Assembly: GCA_019635355.1 (NCBI GenBank)
Contig: JAHBZQ010000001.1
Location: forward strand, 1,178,001-1,242,000
Reading direction: 5' to 3'
From: Rhizobacter sp.
GTDB lineage: Bacteria; Pseudomonadota; Gammaproteobacteria; Burkholderiales; Burkholderiaceae_C
Length of the DNA: 64,000 nucleotides
Both the position numbers and the translations under genes were made by a program. Positions within the stretch are counted from its first letter, which is position 1, and every line of letters starts with the position of its first letter. This document shows, piece by piece, positions 8,307 to 15,820 of this stretch. The notes under the pieces were generated by a model. The model did not search any database. It was not told the DNA's origin and saw only the letters and a program-made list of their open reading frames with translations.

Positions 8307-9323
8307 TCAGTTCTTGCTCTGGTCGACCAGCTTGTTCTTCTTGATCCAGGGCATCATCGCGCGCAGCTTCTCGCCGACCTGTTCGATCGGGTGCTCGGCC
8401 ATCAGGCGGCGGCGCGACAACAGCGTGGGAGCACCGGCCTTGTTTTCGAGGATGAAGCTCTTGGCGTAATCGCCGGTCTGGATGTCCTTCAGCACCTGCT
8501 TCATGACCTTCTTGGTCTCTTCGGTCACGACGCGCGGGCCGGTGACGTACTCACCGTATTCGGCGTTGTTCGAGATCGAGTAGTTCATGTTCGCGATGCC
8601 GCCTTCGTAGATCATGTCCACGATCAGCTTCAGCTCGTGCAGGCACTCGAAGTAGGCCATCTCGGGCGCATACCCGGCTTCCACCAGGGTCTCGAAACCA
8701 GCCTTGATCAGCTCGACGGTGCCGCCGCACAGCACGGCCTGCTCGCCGAAGAGGTCGGTCTCGGTTTCTTCGCGGAAGTTGGTTTCGATGATGCCGGCCT
8801 TGCCGCCGCCGTTGGCCGCGGCGTAGCTCAGGGCCAGGTCACGCGCCTTGCCCGACTTGTCGGCATGCACGGCGATCAGGTGAGGCACGCCGCCACCCTG
8901 GGCGTAGGTGCCGCGCACGGTGTGGCCGGGGGCCTTGGGGGCAACCATCCACACGTCGAGGTCGGCGCGCGGCGTGACGAAGCCGTAGTGCACATTGAAG
9001 CCGTGGGCGAACACGAGCGAAGCGCCTTGGCGAATGTTCGGCTCGATGTCCTTGTAGTAGACGGCAGCGATCTGCTCGTCGGGCAGCAGGATCATGACGA
9101 CGTCGGCGGCCTTCACGGCGTCAGCGACTTCCGCGACCTTCAGGCCGGCCTTCTCGACCTTGGGCCACGAAGCGCCGCCTTTGCGCAGGCCGACGGTGAC
9201 CTTCACGCCGCTGTCGTTCAGGTTCTGCGCGTGTGCATGGCCCTGCGAGCCGTAGCCAATGATGGCGACGTTCTTGCCCTTGATCAGGCTCAGGTCGGCG
9301 TCCTTATCGTAGTAAACCTTCAT
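8307..9323 (-). CDS. ilvC: Ketol-acid reductoisomerase (NADP+), class I
   Basis: A 338-residue enzyme for the second common step of valine, leucine and isoleucine synthesis: Mg2+-dependent isomerisation and NADPH reduction of acetolactate or acetohydroxybutyrate. The N-terminal Rossmann fold has GYGSQGHAHAQN (residues 23-34); the knotted C-terminal domain carries the acidic metal ligands (DLFGEQAVLCGG and the later YECLHELKLIVD region). The length is that of the short class I form. It lies 63 bp after ilvN in the same direction. Confidence 0.97.
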   Translation of the reverse strand: MKVYYDKDADLSLIKGKNVAIIGYGSQGHAHAQNLNDSGVKVTVGLRKGGASWPKVEKAGLKVAEVADAVKAADVVMILLPDEQIAAVYYKDIEPNIRQGASLVFAHGFNVHYGFVTPRADLDVWMVAPKAPGHTVRGTYAQGGGVPHLIAVHADKSGKARDLALSYAAANGGGKAGIIETNFREETETDLFGEQAVLCGGTVELIKAGFETLVEAGYAPEMAYFECLHELKLIVDMIYEGGIANMNYSISNNAEYGEYVTGPRVVTEETKKVMKQVLKDIQTGDYAKSFILENKAGAPTLLSRRRLMAEHPIEQVGEKLRAMMPWIKKNKLVDQSKN

Positions 9324-9386
9324 GTCTAGCTCCTTCTCTCTGTCGTCAGTTCAAAGCGGGGGTTCGGGGATATTTGGTGAGGGGAC

Positions 9387-9878
9387 TCACGCGCGCAGGA
9401 TGCGCTCGCCGCGACCGATCCCGCTGGTGCCGGTGCGCACGGTTTCCAAAATGGCAGTGCGATCCAGGGCTTCGATGAAGGCATCGAGCTTGGACGCGTC
9501 GCCAGTCAATTCAATGGTGTAGCTCTTCTCGGTCACGTCGATGATGCGGCCGCGGAAGATGTCGGCCATGCGCTTCATCTCCTCGCGCTCCTTGCCGACG
9601 GCGCGCACCTTGATGAGCATCAGCTCACGCTCGGTGTAAGCGCCCTCGGTCAGGTCGACGACCTTCACGACTTCGATCAAACGGTTGAGGTGCTTGGTGA
9701 TCTGCTCGATCACGTCATCGGAGCCGGTGGTCACGATGGTCATGCGCGAAAGCGACGGGTCTTCCGTCGGCGCCACCGTGAGGCTTTCGATGTTGTAGCC
9801 GCGGGCCGAGAACAGGGCGACCACGCGCGAGAGGGCTCCTGGTTCGTTTTCCAGAAGCAAGGCAATGATGTGTTTCAT
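9387..9878 (-). CDS. ilvN: Acetolactate synthase, small regulatory subunit
   Basis: A 163-residue protein with an N-terminal ACT domain (ALLLENEPGALSRVVALFSARGYNIESL, given here only as residues 6-33) and the C-terminal ALS_ss domain. It binds valine, stabilises the catalytic subunit and confers feedback inhibition. It lies downstream of ilvB, but the gap to ilvB (157 bp) is longer than is common and contains an imperfect direct repeat. Confidence 0.96.
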   Translation of the reverse strand: MKHIIALLLENEPGALSRVVALFSARGYNIESLTVAPTEDPSLSRMTIVTTGSDDVIEQITKHLNRLIEVVKVVDLTEGAYTERELMLIKVRAVGKEREEMKRMADIFRGRIIDVTEKSYTIELTGDASKLDAFIEALDRTAILETVRTGTSGIGRGERILRA

Positions 9879-9903
9879 GGGTGTGCAGCGCGCTCTTCAG
9901 GCC

Positions 9904-9930
9904 GTGGGCGGTAACCCATGACCCTTGGCC
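9904..9930. repeat. Imperfect direct repeat, copy 1 (ilvB-ilvN gap)
   Basis: GTGGGCGGTAACCCATGACC followed by CTTGGCC. A second copy, with a two-base insertion and a few substitutions, begins at 9995. The two copies lie near opposite ends of the ilvB-ilvN intergenic region. Confidence 0.6.
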
Positions 9931-9994
9931 ACGCTGTCCGTGAATGGAAGTTAGAAATGGCCGAAGCGGTTCGGCGCGTCTCCCAGGCGTTCGG

Positions 9995-10023
9995 GTGGGC
10001 GCGGTAACGCACCACCCTTGGCC
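9995..10023. repeat. Imperfect direct repeat, copy 2 (ilvB-ilvN gap)
   Basis: GTGGGCGCGGTAACGCACCA followed by CCCTTGGCC. The core resembles the GTAACGCACC-type dispersed repeats of many proteobacteria, so it may be a repetitive extragenic element rather than a regulatory site. Confidence 0.55.
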
Positions 10024-10035
10024 GGGTTCAGCGCC

Positions 10036-11811
10036 TCACAGGTCTTCGGACCCGAGCAGCATCTCCGAAATGCCCTTGCCAGCCTGCACCATCGGCCAGA
10101 CGTTTTCCGTCGGGTCGGTGCGGATGTCGAGGAACACGGTGCGGTCCTTGAGCTTGATGGCTTCGCGCAGCGCGGGCTCCACGTCGCCCGGCTTCTCGAC
10201 CAGCAGGCCAACATGGCCATAGGCCTCGGCGAGCTTCACGAAGTCGGGCAGCGCGTCCATGTAGCTGTGCGAGTAGCGGCCCTGGTAGTCCAGCTCCTGC
10301 CACTGGCGCACCATGCCCAGATAGCGGTTGTTGAGCGACACCACCTTGACCGGCGTCTTGTACTGCAGGCAGGTCGACAGCTCCTGGATGCACATCTGGA
10401 TGGAGCCTTCGCCGGTGATGCAGAACACGTCTGAATCGGGCTTGGCCATCTTGATGCCCATTGCATACGGCAGGCCCACGCCCATCGTGCCCAGGCCCCC
10501 GGAGTTGATCCAGCGGCGCGGCTCCTCGAAGCGGTAGAACTGCGCGGCCCACATCTGGTGCTGGCCGACGTCGGAGGTGATGTAGGTGTCGCGGTTGCGG
10601 GTCAGTTCGCAGAGCGTCTCGACGACGTACTGCGGCTTGATGACCTCGGTGCTGCTCTTGTACTTGAGGCACTCGCGCTTGCGCCACTCGTTGATTTGGC
10701 CCCACCAGGTCGACAGCGACTGCACATCGGGCTTGGCCTGCGCTTCCTTGATCTGGGCGATCAGTTCTTGCAGCACGTCCTTCACGTCGCCGACGATGGG
10801 AATGTCGACCTTCACGCGCTTCGAGATCGACGATGGGTCGATGTCGATGTGGATGATCTTGCGCTCGACGCTGGCAAAGTGCTTGGGGTTACCGATCACG
10901 CGGTCGTCGAACCGGGCGCCCACGGCCAGCAGGACGTCGCAGTTCTGCATCGTCATGTTGGCTTCATAGGTGCCGTGCATGCCGAGCATGCCGAGGAACT
11001 TGGGGTCGCTTGCCGGCATGGCGCCCAGGCCCATCAGCGTGTTGGTGCAGGGGTAGCCCAGTAGGTTGACCAGCTCGCGCAACTCTGCCGAGGCATTGCC
11101 GAGCACGACACCGCCGCCGGTGTAGATGTACGGGCGCTTGGCCGCCAGCAGCAGCTGCACGGCCTTGCGGATCTGCCCACCGTGGCCTTTGCGAGCCGGG
11201 TTGTACGAGCGCATCTCGACGCTCGCCGGGTAGTGGAACGGCGCCGTCTTGAGCGAGACGTCCTTCGGGATGTCGACCACCACCGGGCCAGGGCGGCCGG
11301 TGCGGGCGATGTGGAAGGCCTTCTTCAGCGTGGTGGCGAGATCGCGCACGTCCTTCACCAGGAAGTTGTGCTTGACGATCGGGCGGGTGATGCCGACGGT
11401 GTCGCACTCCTGGAAGGCGTCGAGACCGATGGCGGGCGTGGGCACCTGGCCGGTGATGATCACCATCGGGATCGAGTCCATGTACGCCGTGGCGATGCCG
11501 GTGATGGCATTGGTCACGCCAGGGCCCGAGGTCACCAGCGCCACACCGACATCGCCGGTGGCACGGGCGTAGCCATCGGCCGCGTGAACCGCCGCCTGCT
11601 CGTGGCGAACGAGGATATGCTCGATGCTCTCCTGCTTGTACAGGGCGTCGTAGATGTAGAGGACCGCGCCACCTGGGTAGCCCCAGAGGAACTTGACGCC
11701 TTCAGCCTGAAGGCAGCGGACCAGGATTTCCGAACCGTTCGGATCGGCGGAGGGGGAGTTTTGCGGCTGCGCCGAGGCGGCGCGTTTGATTTCCGCGGCA
11801 GACATGTCCAT
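10036..11811 (-). CDS. ilvB: Acetolactate synthase, large catalytic subunit
   Basis: A 591-residue thiamine-diphosphate enzyme that condenses two pyruvates, or pyruvate with 2-oxobutyrate, in branched-chain amino acid synthesis. The three TPP-enzyme domains are present: N-terminal pyrimidine-binding domain with the activating glutamate (HEQAA, Glu71), central FAD-type domain, and C-terminal diphosphate domain with GEGS ... NN. The protein begins MDMSAAEIKR; the third-residue Met is an equally possible start. About 20 N-terminal residues before SEILVRCLQ are low-complexity and typical of Burkholderiales homologues. Confidence 0.96.
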   Translation of the reverse strand: MDMSAAEIKRAASAQPQNSPSADPNGSEILVRCLQAEGVKFLWGYPGGAVLYIYDALYKQESIEHILVRHEQAAVHAADGYARATGDVGVALVTSGPGVTNAITGIATAYMDSIPMVIITGQVPTPAIGLDAFQECDTVGITRPIVKHNFLVKDVRDLATTLKKAFHIARTGRPGPVVVDIPKDVSLKTAPFHYPASVEMRSYNPARKGHGGQIRKAVQLLLAAKRPYIYTGGGVVLGNASAELRELVNLLGYPCTNTLMGLGAMPASDPKFLGMLGMHGTYEANMTMQNCDVLLAVGARFDDRVIGNPKHFASVERKIIHIDIDPSSISKRVKVDIPIVGDVKDVLQELIAQIKEAQAKPDVQSLSTWWGQINEWRKRECLKYKSSTEVIKPQYVVETLCELTRNRDTYITSDVGQHQMWAAQFYRFEEPRRWINSGGLGTMGVGLPYAMGIKMAKPDSDVFCITGEGSIQMCIQELSTCLQYKTPVKVVSLNNRYLGMVRQWQELDYQGRYSHSYMDALPDFVKLAEAYGHVGLLVEKPGDVEPALREAIKLKDRTVFLDIRTDPTENVWPMVQAGKGISEMLLGSEDL

Positions 11812-11905
11812 GTTGAACCTTTGCGAATTTCTCTAACGAAAATCCATCGGTGCACCTCTCCGCGCTCTTGTGAAGCGGGTGTGGTACCTGCTCGGTAATA
11901 ACGAA

Positions 11906-11924
11906 GGCGCCCAGGTCGGGCGCC
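11906..11924 (-). promoter_or_regulatory. Hairpin in the ilvB 5' leader
   Basis: GGCGCCC and GGGCGCC form a seven-base-pair stem around a five-base loop, about 95 bases before the ilvB start and roughly 25 bases after a likely transcription start. On the minus strand it is followed by TTCGTTATTACC. It could be an attenuator or a stabilising 5' hairpin. I found no convincing leader peptide rich in Val, Leu or Ile codons around it. Confidence 0.4.
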
Positions 11925-11954
11925 AAATTAAGACCAGATGTTGTGCGAACGCAC

Positions 11955-11960
11955 ATTATA
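11955..11960 (-). promoter_or_regulatory. Likely -10 box of the ilvB promoter
   Basis: A perfect TATAAT on the minus strand, 144 bp before the ilvB ATG. No good -35 hexamer stands at the usual spacing, so an activator may be needed. The sigma-factor gene begins about 90 bp away in the opposite direction. Confidence 0.45.
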
Positions 11961-12050
11961 GTAGAGCCGCAAGGGCTCGCGGGGCGAGACGGAATTCACG
12001 GGTGCCATAATCCCGCCGGTTTTCGAGCGGCCGGCCCCCCGGGCATCCCC

Positions 12051-12617
12051 TTGGCATCTGACAAAGAACTCTCGGATTTCCTGAAAAGCGTTGAGAGACG
12101 CGCCTTCAAGCGCGTCGCGTATGCCGTTCGGGACGACGATGCCGCGCTCGACATCGTCCAGGACGCCATGATCCGTCTGGCCGAGAAATACGTCGACCGC
12201 CCCGCCGCCGAACTGCCGCTGCTCTTCCAGCGCATCGTGTCCAACGCGACGATGGACTGGTTCCGCCGCCAGAAGGTCCGCAACGCGGTGGTGCGCAATT
12301 TTTCCGAGTACGAATCCTCATCCGAAGACGGAGATTTCGATCTGCTGGAAACTCTGGCGGCCGAAAATGACTCTCCTGCAGCTGAGAGTGCAGCGGACTC
12401 GGTTTCCCGGGCGCAGATCATGCTTGCCATCGATGGTGAAGTGGCCAGGCTGCCTGCCCGTCAACGAGAAGCCTTCCTGCTGCGTTACTGGGAGGAACTC
12501 GATGTCGCCGAGACAGCCGCCGTGATGGGTTGCTCGGAGGGAAGCGTCAAGACTCACTGCTCTCGTGCAGTGCACGCCTTGGCCGATGCCCTGAAGGCAA
12601 AGGGAATTACGCTATGA
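12051..12617 (+). CDS. Sigma-70 family RNA polymerase sigma factor (ECF-like)
   Basis: A 188-residue sigma factor with region 2 (ALDIVQDAMIRLAEKY ... FQRIVSNATMDWFRRQ) and region 4 (LPARQREAFLLRYWEELDVA, then a helix-turn-helix with GCSEGSVKTHCSRA); regions 1 and 3 are missing, as in ECF sigma factors. I place the start at a TTG (LASDKELSD) because family members begin MASDKELSD; upstream codons give low-complexity sequence and overlap the divergent ilvB promoter. No clear Shine-Dalgarno precedes it. Its stop overlaps the next ATG (ATGA). The downstream membrane and periplasmic proteins suggest it responds to an envelope signal. Confidence 0.88.
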   Translation: MASDKELSDFLKSVERRAFKRVAYAVRDDDAALDIVQDAMIRLAEKYVDRPAAELPLLFQRIVSNATMDWFRRQKVRNAVVRNFSEYESSSEDGDFDLLETLAAENDSPAAESAADSVSRAQIMLAIDGEVARLPARQREAFLLRYWEELDVAETAAVMGCSEGSVKTHCSRAVHALADALKAKGITL

Positions 12618-13063
12618 ACCGCACCGAACTTCGTCCTTACGCACCTGCCGAGCTGGAAGCCTTTGAGGCCCGGCTCGCCCTGCGCATGACCGCTCGGTTG
12701 ACGGAAAAGTCCGCCGAGCTGCCGCAAGACGTCACCGAGCGGCTGCGCTTCGCCCGCGAGCAGGCACTGCAGCGCGCCCAGGCGGCGCGCGCCACCACGA
12801 GCGCGGCGTCTGCCACCGTGGCCAATGGCGGTGGCACCCTCGTGCTGGGCAACCCTGGCGGCTCCGGGCGGTGGATGCAGCTTGCCGCATGGCTGCCGCT
12901 CGTGGCGCTGGTGGGGGGTCTGGTGTTGATCCAGCGCCTGCACACCCAGAGCCAGATCGCGGCCGCAGCTGAAATCGACGCGTCCATCCTCGCAGACGAC
13001 CTTCCCCCCGCAGCCTACAGCGACCCCGGGTTCGTGGAGTTTCTGAAAACTCCCCGCGATTGA
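12614..13063 (+). CDS. DUF3619 single-pass membrane protein, possible anti-sigma factor
   Basis: A 149-residue protein with a charged N-terminal cytoplasmic part (about residues 1-85, helical, LTEKSAELPQDVTERLRFAR), one transmembrane segment (about 88-107, WMQLAAWLPLVALVGGLVLI) and a short acidic periplasmic tail. DUF3619 has no known function. It is translationally coupled to the sigma factor (ATGA overlap), and its topology is the one expected of an anti-sigma factor. That role is my inference from position and topology only; no ZAS zinc motif (HxxxCxxC) is present. Confidence 0.75.
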   Translation: MNRTELRPYAPAELEAFEARLALRMTARLTEKSAELPQDVTERLRFAREQALQRAQAARATTSAASATVANGGGTLVLGNPGGSGRWMQLAAWLPLVALVGGLVLIQRLHTQSQIAAAAEIDASILADDLPPAAYSDPGFVEFLKTPRD

Positions 13064-13077
13064 CCGGAGTCGCGACC

Positions 13078-13869
13078 GTGCCCCCACTCTTCCGCCTCGA
13101 CCGTCTCACGCGGCGCAGCAGCGCTTTCTGCGGTTTGGCGCTGGCATCGTTTGCGCTGCTCGCGATCGCCCTGCCGGGCGTGGCCCAGACGACTTCGACC
13201 GCCTCCAATACCAAAGGTGCGCAGGCGGTTCCACCGGGTGGTGTGACCTGGTCCTCCCTCAGCCCCAGCCAGCAGCATGCGCTGCGCCCACTCGAAGCCG
13301 AGTGGGGGCGCATTGACAGCCCGCGGCGCTCGAAGTGGCTCGAGATTGCCGATCGCTTCCCCTCGATGTCGCCCGCTGAACGGGCCCGCGTGCAGACCCG
13401 CATGACCGAATGGGCCAAGCTGACACCGCGCGAGCGCGGCCAGGCCCGCATGAACTTCCGCGAGGCCCAGCAGGTGCCCGCGCAGGAGCGCAAGGCCAAA
13501 TGGGACGAGTACAACGCGCTTCCGCCTGAGAAGCGCCAGCAACTCGCGGCCAAAGCCGTGCCCTCGGCGCGCAAGCCGACCAGCGAGGTCGCTGCCGACT
13601 CGAGCCGGAAGTCGAACGTGGTGCCCAACCCGTCCTACGCCCCCAAACCCAAGCCGGTCGCCCCCACCGTGGCGCAAGCCCGCCCTGGGGCCACCACCAA
13701 CCTGATCACCAAACGGCCGAACCCGCCCGCCCATCAACCCGCGGGGCTGCCGAAGATCGCGGTGACCTCGGGTTTCGTCGACCAGTCGACCCTGCTGCCC
13801 AAGCGTGGCCCGCAAGGGGCCGCGACCCGGTCGGCTGCGGCTCCAGCCTCAGCCCCTTCCCGTCAATGA
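13078..13869 (+). CDS. Secreted DUF3106 protein with LTxxQ-like repeats
   Basis: A 263-residue protein with a signal peptide (residues 1-37, cleaved after PGVAQ or close by) and a helical, Arg/Trp-rich core. Four short motifs recur: LSPSQ (61-65), MSPAE (97-101), LTPRE (115-119) and LPPEK (148-152), reminiscent of the LTxxQ motifs of CpxP/Spy/ZraP periplasmic proteins. The C-terminal 100 residues are Pro/Ala/Lys-rich and probably disordered. GTG at 13078 has GGAG eight to eleven bases upstream; a TTG at 13060 overlapping the previous stop is an alternative. DUF3106 is uncharacterised; a periplasmic sensor or chaperone role is only an inference. Confidence 0.75.
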   Translation: MPPLFRLDRLTRRSSAFCGLALASFALLAIALPGVAQTTSTASNTKGAQAVPPGGVTWSSLSPSQQHALRPLEAEWGRIDSPRRSKWLEIADRFPSMSPAERARVQTRMTEWAKLTPRERGQARMNFREAQQVPAQERKAKWDEYNALPPEKRQQLAAKAVPSARKPTSEVAADSSRKSNVVPNPSYAPKPKPVAPTVAQARPGATTNLITKRPNPPAHQPAGLPKIAVTSGFVDQSTLLPKRGPQGAATRSAAAPASAPSRQ

Positions 13870-14402
13870 GTTCGCTCCCAGCCGCCTCGGGCGGCGAATG
13901 GCAGGCACCCAGCCTGCGCCGCCGGTTCGCCTGCCTGCTCTACGAGTCGTTGCTGCTCTTTGGTGTCGGCCTCGTGTCCGGCGCCCTGGGCACGCTGCTC
14001 GTGAAGATCACCGGGCTGGCCTCGGCCAGCTCGCGCGACGCGTTGCTGCAAGGGGTAGGCATTGCGGTCTACGGCCTGTACTTCGTCTGGTTCTGGACGC
14101 GCCGTGGCCAGACGCTCCCCATGCAAACTTGGCGCATCCAGCTGGTGACGAGCCGCGGCGAACGCCTGGGAGTCGTCCGTGCCCTCGTGCGCTATGTGGC
14201 ATGTGCCCTGTGGATCGCGCCCGCGGCCGTGCTGGCCAAGGTCAACCACTGGCCACCGGCCACGACGATGGTGGCTGTGGCCATCGGCGTCGTGGCGTAT
14301 GGCCTGCTCGCCCTGCTCCACCCTCAGCGCCAGTTCTGGCACGACGCCCTGTGCGGCACGCGCCTCGTCACGGTGGATTCCGGCAAGCCTGTGGCCACAT
14401 AA
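13866..14402 (+). CDS. RDD family integral membrane protein
   Basis: A 178-residue protein with a short soluble N-terminus and three to four transmembrane segments: about residues 28-50, 65-85, 115-135 and 140-160. The pattern RRFACLLYESLLLFGV, the central YFVWFWTRRGQTLPMQTWRI and the late RQFWHDALCGTRLV are typical of the RDD family, whose members have been linked to ion transport or stress but are mostly uncharacterised. Its ATG overlaps the preceding stop (ATGA), so it belongs to the sigma-factor operon. Confidence 0.85.
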   Translation: MSSLPAASGGEWQAPSLRRRFACLLYESLLLFGVGLVSGALGTLLVKITGLASASSRDALLQGVGIAVYGLYFVWFWTRRGQTLPMQTWRIQLVTSRGERLGVVRALVRYVACALWIAPAAVLAKVNHWPPATTMVAVAIGVVAYGLLALLHPQRQFWHDALCGTRLVTVDSGKPVAT

Positions 14403-14435
14403 AACCATCGAATTCGCCGGGCACAATCGCGGCCC

Positions 14436-14813
14436 ATGAGCAATTCTTTCAAGGGCCGCACCGGCCTTGACCGCATCGTCCGCGCCACCGGCTATTCGTT
14501 CGACGGCCTGAAGACGGCTTACCGAGGCGAGAGCGCCTTTCGGCAGGAAACCTGGCTCGCCGTCGTGCTCATCCCGGCATCGTTCTGGGTGGGCCGCAGC
14601 TGGGTCGAAGTAGCCCTGCTGGCTGGCAGTGTGCTGCTGGTGATGATCGTGGAACTGCTGAACTCGGGCATCGAGGCGGTGGTCGACCGCGTGTCGTTCG
14701 AGCTGCACGATCTCTCCAAGCGAGCCAAAGACCTGGCCAGTGCTGCCGTGTTCCTCTCGCTCGTGTTGTGCGGCAGCATGTGGGCGGCCGCGCTGTGGCA
14801 TCGCTTCCTGTGA
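14436..14813 (+). CDS. dgkA: Diacylglycerol kinase (undecaprenol kinase family)
   Basis: A 125-residue three-helix membrane kinase of the prokaryotic DgkA family. The active-site segments VELLNSGIEAVVDR and SKRAKDLASAAVF are intact. It phosphorylates diacylglycerol released when membrane-derived oligosaccharides or other glycerophosphate-decorated products are made, returning it as phosphatidate. It lies 33 bp after the RDD gene and its stop overlaps the GTG of the following gene. Confidence 0.95.
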   Translation: MSNSFKGRTGLDRIVRATGYSFDGLKTAYRGESAFRQETWLAVVLIPASFWVGRSWVEVALLAGSVLLVMIVELLNSGIEAVVDRVSFELHDLSKRAKDLASAAVFLSLVLCGSMWAAALWHRFL

Positions 14814-15394
14814 GCCACTTCTCGCTGTGCATCTATTGCGGCTCCAAGGTCGGGCTGCACGTGGGTTATGAAGCCGCCGCTCGCCGGGTCGGCACGCTGA
14901 TCGGCGAGCGTGGATGGCAGCTCGTCTACGGCGGCGGCAACGCCGGCCTGATGGGCGCCGTGGCGAACGCGACGCTCGCCGCAGGCGGTCGGGTCGTCGG
15001 TGTGATCCCGAAATCGCTGATGGACCGCGAGCACGGCCACACCGGCCTGCATGAGCTGCACGTGGTCGACACCATGCACCAGCGCAAGCAGATGATGGCC
15101 GAGCGGGCCGACGCCTTTCTCGCCCTGCCAGGCGGCATCGGCACTTTCGAAGAACTGTTCGAGGTGTGGACGTGGCGCCAGCTCGGCTACCACGACAAGC
15201 CGGTCGGCCTGCTCAACGTCGAGGGCTATTACGACCGGCTCCTAGCCTTCCTCGACCACAGCGTCGCGCAAGGCTTCGTGCTTCCTGCACAGCGCCCGCT
15301 GCTGCAATCGTCATCGGATCCGGTCGAGTTGCTCGACGGCCTGTCGCATGACGCAAAGTCAGCCACCGCCCCCGACGACTACCGAAAGATCTGA
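14810..15394 (+). CDS. LOG family protein (cytokinin riboside 5'-monophosphate phosphoribohydrolase-like, TIGR00730)
   Basis: A 194-residue Rossmann-like protein with the family motif PGGIGTFEE (about residues 109-117) and the conserved YGGGNAGLMG and QRKQMM segments that form the nucleotide site. Such enzymes cleave AMP or cytokinin monophosphates to base and ribose 5-phosphate; many are still labelled lysine decarboxylase in error. The GTG at 14810 overlaps the dgkA stop (GTGA); upstream in-frame starts lie inside dgkA. The bacterial physiological substrate is unknown. Confidence 0.85.
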   Translation: MSHFSLCIYCGSKVGLHVGYEAAARRVGTLIGERGWQLVYGGGNAGLMGAVANATLAAGGRVVGVIPKSLMDREHGHTGLHELHVVDTMHQRKQMMAERADAFLALPGGIGTFEELFEVWTWRQLGYHDKPVGLLNVEGYYDRLLAFLDHSVAQGFVLPAQRPLLQSSSDPVELLDGLSHDAKSATAPDDYRKI

Positions 15395-15398
15395 CCCA

Positions 15399-15427
15399 AC
15401 AAAAAGCCCGCTTGAAGCGGGCTTTTT
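15399..15427. terminator. Rho-independent terminator
   Basis: AAAAGCCCGCTT and its complement with a tight loop, ending in TTTTT on the plus strand and with AAAAA on the other side. It ends the sigma/dgkA/LOG transcript and probably the convergent glnB transcript. Confidence 0.9.
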
Positions 15428-15446
15428 CGTGAGCGAAGAAGAAAGC

Positions 15447-15785
15447 TCAGACGGCCGCTTCGTCGGTCTCGCCGGTGCGGATGCGCACCACCTGCTCCAC
15501 CGCCGTGACGAAGATCTTGCCGTCGCCGATCTTGCCGGTCTTGGCGGCTTTCACGATGGCCTCGATGCAGCGGTCGACGTCGCCGTCTTTGACCACCACC
15601 TCGACCTTCACCTTCGGCAGGAAGTCGACCACGTATTCCGCGCCGCGGTACAGCTCGGTGTGGCCCTTCTGGCGGCCGAAGCCCTTGACCTCGGTCACGG
15701 TGAGCCCCGTCACGCCAACCTCGGCGAGGGCTTCACGCACTTCTTCGAGCTTGAAGGGCTTCACGATCGCGGTGATCTGTTTCAT
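15447..15785 (-). CDS. glnB: Nitrogen regulatory protein P-II
   Basis: A 112-residue PII trimer subunit. The T-loop contains the uridylylation site Tyr51 in GHTELYRGAEYVVDFLPK; the B-loop (TGKIGDGKIFV) and C-terminal TGETDEAAV are intact. It senses 2-oxoglutarate, ATP/ADP and glutamine (through GlnD) and controls GlnE, NtrB and other targets. The start is set at MKQITAIVKPF; a longer frame upstream would read into the end of nadE. It lies 35 bp after nadE on the same strand. PII control of NadE2 has been reported in other proteobacteria. GlnB is preferred to GlnK because no amtB is adjacent. Confidence 0.93.
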   Translation of the reverse strand: MKQITAIVKPFKLEEVREALAEVGVTGLTVTEVKGFGRQKGHTELYRGAEYVVDFLPKVKVEVVVKDGDVDRCIEAIVKAAKTGKIGDGKIFVTAVEQVVRIRTGETDEAAV

Positions 15786-15820
15786 GACGGACTCCGGGGC
15801 AGCAAAAAGATGGGCGTAGT

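Noticed and set aside
11846..11860. Four-residue frame (MDFR) with a GGAGAGG site in the ilvB leader, a possible attenuation peptide
   Set aside because: No Val, Leu or Ile codon, so it does not fit branched-chain control.
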